NCBI GenBank assembly: GCA_035532475.1
Contig: DATKQY010000008.1
Location: forward strand, 60,078-124,077
Direction of reading: 5' to 3'
Length of the DNA stretch: 64,000 nucleotides
Source: DATKQY01 sp035532475
GTDB lineage: Bacteria; Actinomycetota; Acidimicrobiia; Acidimicrobiales; Bog-793
Both the position numbers and the translations under genes were made by a program. Positions 60,026 through 64,000 of the stretch are shown one piece after another; the first letter of the stretch is position 1, and every line of letters begins with the position of its first letter. Below the pieces are notes generated by a model. That model was given only the letters and a program-made list of their open reading frames with translations, was not told the DNA's origin and did no database searches.

Positions 60026-60029
60026 CGCC

Positions 60030-61997
60030 TCAGGAGCGCTCGAGGCCTGCTCGTCCGGACCCAAGCCGCACCACGTCCACCGCGACCTCGAGCGTGTGCG
60101 ACGCGCCGCCGCCCTCCACCGTGCCCCGGAGCGGCGACACGTCCCAGTAGTCCCGCCCCCAGGCCGTCGTCACGTGCGAGTCGGAGACGAGCTGGTCGTT
60201 GGTGGGGTCGACGTCGAGCCAGCCCCATCCCGGAAGGTACGCCGACGCCCAGGCGTGCGAGGCGTCCGCTCCGGTCATCCGCTCGGCACCCGGCGGCGGG
60301 ATCGTCTCGATGTAGCCGCTCACGTAGCGCGCTGAGAGCCCGACGGCGCGCAGGCACGCCACTGCGAGGTGGGCGAAGTCCTGGCACACGCCGCGCCGCG
60401 CCTCGAACACCTCGAGCAACGGCGTCGTGACCGAGGTGAATCCCGGCTCGTACTTGAAGTCGCGGTTGATGCGTGTCGACAGCTCCACCACGGCCTCGAC
60501 AAAGGGGCGGCCGGGAGCGAACGACTCCTGCGCGTACTCCGACAGCACCGGCGAGGTCGGGACGAGCCGCGACGTCGCACGATAGCGGCGGGCGTCACGG
60601 GTCTCGGGCTGGCGGTCCCGCTCGAGCAGCGTCCGGACCGACTCCCACGGCGGCCCCTCGGGAGGCTCGGGCGCCGGGGTGACGGCGACCTCGCTCCTCG
60701 AGGTGACGGACAGGACGTCGAAGTGGCCGCGCACGATGAGCTTGGTGACGCGGTTGCCGAACAGGTCGGCCTGCTCCGACCAGGTCGACGGCTCGGGCTC
60801 GACGTCGAGCTCGTAGCTCAGGCACTGCTGGCGCGCCGTCTCGCGAGGGCGCAGGTGCGCCTCGACGTGGGAGAGCTCGGCCGGTGCCTGGTAGCGGTAG
60901 GTCGTACGGTGCGTCACCTGGTACCGCCGCCCCGACATCGCGACGTCCGCGGTATCGGGCCGCAGGGCGGCCAGCGGGCGCCGGCGCACCTGCGGCGCCG
61001 ACCGCTGCTCCTGTCCGGCTGCCCGCTCCATCGGTGCACCATGAAAGTACGTGGAGGCCAGCCGGTCGTGGATGGTCGCCAGCATGGGCTGCAGCTCGAC
61101 GACGAACCGTCGCAGCTGGGGCGCCGACAGCTGGCCGACGGGGGTGCCGGCCAGGCGCACCGCGGCGTCGGTACAGGCCTCCAGCGGCTCCTCGTTGCAG
61201 GGGAGCTCCTTCAGGTAGCCCCGGAGCTCGCTGAGACAGGAGGCCGCCGCCCGCGGGAACGCCTCGTCGCGCAGCAGGAACTCGAGCGTCGAGCCCTCGC
61301 CCGGGCGGGTCGGCATCGCGCGGCGGAACGGCTGATACGCCGCGAGGGAACGCAGCACCCCCATGGAGCGGATCTCGTAATAGGGGTCGTCCCGGCCCTC
61401 CACGACGGCGTCGTCGGCCCGCACTTCGAGGAGCCGGCAGGTCAGGTCGACGCGCTCCAGGTACTGTCCGATGCGCAGGAACGCCATCGCCGCGTCGCGC
61501 CGCATGATGCCCCACAGCGCCCCGTTCACCCGCTGACAGTCGGCGATGACCCGGCGCAGCAGGCGCACCCGGGCGTCGCGGGTCCGCAGCTCGGCGCGCT
61601 GCTCCCCGAGCGCCAGCCACAGGTCGTTGCACAGCTCCCACGCCTCGCGCGGCACCGCCGGGCGGGCGAGGCGCAGCGCCTCGCGCGCCCCCGACACCGA
61701 GGCGAGCACGGCGGAGGGGTTCTCGTCGTCGAAGAGGAGGAACTCGACCACCTCTGCCTCGGTCGCCGGGATGTCGCCCCGGTGGCCCTCGGCGGTGAGG
61801 CGCGAGCCCCAGTGGCGCTGCGCGTAGGCCTGCTCGACGCCGGCGATCTCCAGCAGCGGCGACCAGCCGATGTCCTCCCCAACGGGCAGGTCGACGTGGG
61901 TGTCGCCGTGGACGAGCACGATCCGGGCCATGTCCTCGGCGCGCTCGAGGTAGCGCCCGGCCCAGTAGACCGACTCCGCCGTGCGGGCGAGCAGCAT
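60030..61997 (-). CDS. alpha-E domain / transglutaminase-like fusion protein
   Basis: A 655-aa protein joining two families that are normally separate genes. Residues 1-315 are the alpha-E (DUF403) domain, opening with the diagnostic LLARTAESVYWAGRYLERAE. Residues about 354-655 are a bacterial transglutaminase-like protein: SGRRYQVTHRTTYRYQ, then the catalytic Cys in RRGVCQDFAHLAVACLRAVG, His in DASHAWASAYLPG and Asp in WLDVDPTND. There is no stop between them; an ATG at residue 354 could be a remnant start. ATG at 61997 chosen because AGGAG lies 10 bp upstream. The neighbour is the usual CP-ATP-grasp partner. Confidence 0.87.
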   Translation of the reverse strand: MLLARTAESVYWAGRYLERAEDMARIVLVHGDTHVDLPVGEDIGWSPLLEIAGVEQAYAQRHWGSRLTAEGHRGDIPATEAEVVEFLLFDDENPSAVLASVSGAREALRLARPAVPREAWELCNDLWLALGEQRAELRTRDARVRLLRRVIADCQRVNGALWGIMRRDAAMAFLRIGQYLERVDLTCRLLEVRADDAVVEGRDDPYYEIRSMGVLRSLAAYQPFRRAMPTRPGEGSTLEFLLRDEAFPRAAASCLSELRGYLKELPCNEEPLEACTDAAVRLAGTPVGQLSAPQLRRFVVELQPMLATIHDRLASTYFHGAPMERAAGQEQRSAPQVRRRPLAALRPDTADVAMSGRRYQVTHRTTYRYQAPAELSHVEAHLRPRETARQQCLSYELDVEPEPSTWSEQADLFGNRVTKLIVRGHFDVLSVTSRSEVAVTPAPEPPEGPPWESVRTLLERDRQPETRDARRYRATSRLVPTSPVLSEYAQESFAPGRPFVEAVVELSTRINRDFKYEPGFTSVTTPLLEVFEARRGVCQDFAHLAVACLRAVGLSARYVSGYIETIPPPGAERMTGADASHAWASAYLPGWGWLDVDPTNDQLVSDSHVTTAWGRDYWDVSPLRGTVEGGGASHTLEVAVDVVRLGSGRAGLERS

Positions 61998-62070
61998 GTT
62001 CGTCATCTCCTGTCCGGCCGCGCGTGTCCGTTCCCGATCGCGTCCCACGACCCGTCCCACATCGCGTCCC

Positions 62071-63651
62071 TCACTGTTGCGCCGGCTCGCCGCGCGGCTC
62101 CTCGGCGCCCGGTTGCCGGCCCGAGGAGCTGGCCGCCGGCCCCTCCGACGACGCCTGCACGGGGGCGGCGCCAGCGGCAGGAACGACGTCGGCGAAGACG
62201 GGATCGGTCACGGCACCGCTCACCACCCATGTGTCCTTGCTCCCGCCGCCCTGGGAGGAGTTCACGATGAGCGAGCCCTCCTGGCGCGCCACCCGGGTGA
62301 GCCCGCCGGGGGTCACGTAGGCGCCCTCAGGTCCGAGGAGGGTGAACGGCCGCAGGTCGACGTGGCGCGACACCACCTCGCCGTCGGCGAGGGTCGGCAT
62401 CGTCGACAGGTTCAGGCAGGGCTGCGCGACCCACCCCGGGGGGTAGCGCTCGATGCGCCGGGCCACGTGCAGCAGGGCCTCGTCACCGGCCTTCGGTCCG
62501 ATCACGATGCCGTAGCCGCCCGACTCGTTCGAGGGCTTCACCACCAGGTCGTCGAGGTGCGCGAGGACGTAGGTCCGGTGGTCGGCGTCCGCGCAGCGCC
62601 AGGTGGTGACCGTCGGCAGGATCGGCTCCTGGTCGAGGTAGAAGCGGATCATGTCGGCGACAAAGGGGTAGACGGCCTTGTCGTCGGCGACGCCGGTCCC
62701 CGGGGCGTTCACGAGCGCGACGTTCCCCGACCGCCAGGCCCGCATCAGCCCGGGTACCCCGATCATCGAGTCGCCCCGGAAGACCTCCGGGTCGAGGAAG
62801 AGGTCGTCGACGCGCCGGTAGACGACGTCGACGCGCTCGAGCCCGTCGATCGTGCGCACGTAGAGCGTGTCGTCGTCGAGCACCGTCAGGTCGCGCCCCT
62901 CGACCAGGTCAACCCCGAGCTGCTGGGCGAGGAAGGTGTGCTCGTAGTAGGCGGCGTTGAACGGCCCGGGCGTGAGCACGACGATGCGCGGGTCCCGCTC
63001 GACCGGCGCTACCGACGCGAGGAGCGCCGCAAGACGGCCCACGTACTGGTCGACGGGCTCGACGCTGTAGGAGCGGAAGAGCTCGGGGAAGACGCGCTTC
63101 GCGATCAGCCGGTTCTCGAGCACGTAGGACACGCCGGAAGGGACGCGCAGGTTGTCCTCGAGCACGTAGAGGGTGCCGTCCTCGTCGCGGATCAGGTCGC
63201 TCCCGCAGATGTGGGCCCACACGCCGCCCGGCGGGTCCGCCCCCATGCACTCCGGGCGGAAGTTCGGCGAGCCGACCACGAGGTCGGAGGGCACGACGCC
63301 GGACTTCACGATGCGCTGGTCGTGGTAGACGTCGTCGACGAAGCGGTTGAGCGCCTGCAGGCGCTGGACCAGTCCCTCGGCGATGCGCGCCCACTCCTCC
63401 GAGCCGATCACCCGCGGGATCACGTCGAAAGGCCACGGCCGGTCCGGCGAGGAGTCGTCGCCCCCGGTGCGGAACGTCACGCCGACCGAACGGATCTCGC
63501 GCTCGGCGGCACGCTGGCGGTCGGTCATCGCGTCGGGCCCGAGCCGCATCAGGTGCCCCCACATCGGCCCCGCGACCGTGCGCGGCCGGCCGTCGGCCTC
63601 GACGAGCTCGTCGTAGCCGTGCGCAGGCACGTACGTTGCGTCCACACTCAC
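62071..63651 (-). CDS. circularly permuted ATP-grasp protein
   Basis: A 526-aa protein of the CP-ATP-grasp (DUF404/DUF407) family: FRPECMGADPPGGVWAHICG, LYVLEDNLRVPSGVSYVLEN, VLTPGPFNAAYYEH and VKPSNESGGYGIVIGP, the last holding the ATP-grasp glycine loop. This family clusters with alpha-E and transglutaminase genes across bacteria and is predicted to form a peptide-ligase-like system. GTG at 63651 chosen; little ribosome-binding site. A TATAT-like box lies about 12 bp upstream, so the mRNA may be nearly leaderless. Confidence 0.88.
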   Translation of the reverse strand: MSVDATYVPAHGYDELVEADGRPRTVAGPMWGHLMRLGPDAMTDRQRAAEREIRSVGVTFRTGGDDSSPDRPWPFDVIPRVIGSEEWARIAEGLVQRLQALNRFVDDVYHDQRIVKSGVVPSDLVVGSPNFRPECMGADPPGGVWAHICGSDLIRDEDGTLYVLEDNLRVPSGVSYVLENRLIAKRVFPELFRSYSVEPVDQYVGRLAALLASVAPVERDPRIVVLTPGPFNAAYYEHTFLAQQLGVDLVEGRDLTVLDDDTLYVRTIDGLERVDVVYRRVDDLFLDPEVFRGDSMIGVPGLMRAWRSGNVALVNAPGTGVADDKAVYPFVADMIRFYLDQEPILPTVTTWRCADADHRTYVLAHLDDLVVKPSNESGGYGIVIGPKAGDEALLHVARRIERYPPGWVAQPCLNLSTMPTLADGEVVSRHVDLRPFTLLGPEGAYVTPGGLTRVARQEGSLIVNSSQGGGSKDTWVVSGAVTDPVFADVVPAAGAAPVQASSEGPAASSSGRQPGAEEPRGEPAQQ

Positions 63652-63925
63652 CCCCACGGATATAGGCGAACCCTGGGTCCGTCGGGTTTCTGCCGTGTTT
63701 CGGCCCCGTGAACACGTGACGAGTAGGCGTCGGCATCCGGCGAGCGGCGCCGACGGCCGCCTTGGCAGGCGGGAGCCGTCGGTCACGGTCGGCGGAGCGG
63801 CCAGCCTAAACGGCCCGGGCGCCGACCGGAGCGCGGCACTGAAACGACCGGTGCAGTGCCCGGGGGTTGCGAGCTGCTCCCGGCGATCCACCTAGATGTG
63901 ACCGAACGTGTGTACGCTTGTGCGC
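63652..63925. other. intergenic region leading into an IS607-like element
   Basis: About 274 bp without a gene. The right half should contain the left end of an IS607-type element; these elements have no long terminal repeats, so the exact border cannot be read. GT-rich words (GTGTGTACGCTTGTGCGCGTG) just before the gene may be part of it. Confidence 0.4.
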
Positions 63926-64000
63926 GTGAAGCTCGCCGAGTGGGCCCGTTCGTACGGCGTCCACCCGAACACCGCCTACCGTTGGTTCCAGGACGGCACG
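63926..64000 (+). mobile_element. tnpA: IS607-family serine recombinase (TnpA), N-terminal fragment
   Basis: Twenty-five codons reach the window edge. KLAEWARSYGVHPNTAYRWF is the MerR-like DNA-binding N-terminus of IS607-type transposases, small serine recombinases usually followed by tnpB. GTG start. The recombinase catalytic domain lies outside the window, so integrity is unknown. Confidence 0.75.

Overview
The window is about 72% G+C, densely packed, with many GTG starts and 1-17 bp gene overlaps. It carries a combination typical of Actinomycetota: a mycothiol-conjugate-amidase-like PIG-L protein, a maleylpyruvate-isomerase/DinB protein, an F420-type luciferase-like oxidoreductase, a SARP/BTAD regulator, a large LuxR ATPase regulator, an RsbU/RsbW-STAS stress module, a group III phosphofructokinase and TreT. 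An uncultured Acidimicrobiia-like (or related deep-branching) actinobacterium is the best inference; no rRNA or tRNA is present to settle it.

Layout. 1-7.3 kb: start of a malic enzyme (minus), a three-gene b6-type cytochrome operon, an XRE/FMN-fold regulator, a GNAT-acyl-CoA synthetase fusion, and a 6-phosphofructokinase. 7.7-12.3 kb: a four-gene 2-oxoacid:ferredoxin oxidoreductase operon (gamma, alpha, beta, and a GltD-like iron-sulfur flavoprotein). 12.6-17.8 kb: TreT-like trehalose synthase, an AarF/UbiB kinase, a fumarylacetoacetate-hydrolase-fold enzyme and an amidohydrolase-2 protein. 17.9-27.8 kb: a catabolic island with an IclR regulator divergent from a TPP enzyme, a gentisate-type ring-cleavage dioxygenase and an SDR, followed by an NMT1/SsuA-type ABC importer, with a zinc alcohol dehydrogenase on the other side of the regulator.

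28-34 kb: a secretome island of a 922-aa Thr/Pro-linker protein with duplicated C-terminal domains, a small secreted protein and a secreted beta-helix protein. 34-44 kb: HAD phosphatase, CBS-pair protein, second zinc alcohol dehydrogenase, LuxR-type ATPase regulator, NRDE protein, then a tight BNR (Asp-box) / MoaD-ThiS-like / PIG-L operon and an LLM flavin oxidoreductase. 44-50.9 kb: maleylpyruvate-isomerase-family protein, a frameshifted SDR pseudogene, and a five-gene stress/redox operon (RsbU-RsbW fusion, two STAS proteins, an unrecognised protein, a carotenoid-dehydrogenase-like flavoprotein).

51-64 kb: SARP-ATPase-TPR regulator with a truncated ATPase relative behind it, a secreted COG4315 repeat protein, CspA, an HTH protein without a normal start, a DUF6629-like membrane protein, a stearoyl-CoA-type desaturase with an ABM-like partner, a membrane protein, and an alpha-E/transglutaminase fusion next to its usual circularly permuted ATP-grasp partner. 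At the right edge an IS607-family element begins. The most unusual items are the alpha-E/transglutaminase fusion, the cytochrome operon with an unrecognised third subunit, the four-gene oxidoreductase with its own NAD(P)-type flavoprotein, the BNR/MoaD/PIG-L operon and the secretome island. I found no complete defence system, CRISPR array or RNA gene.
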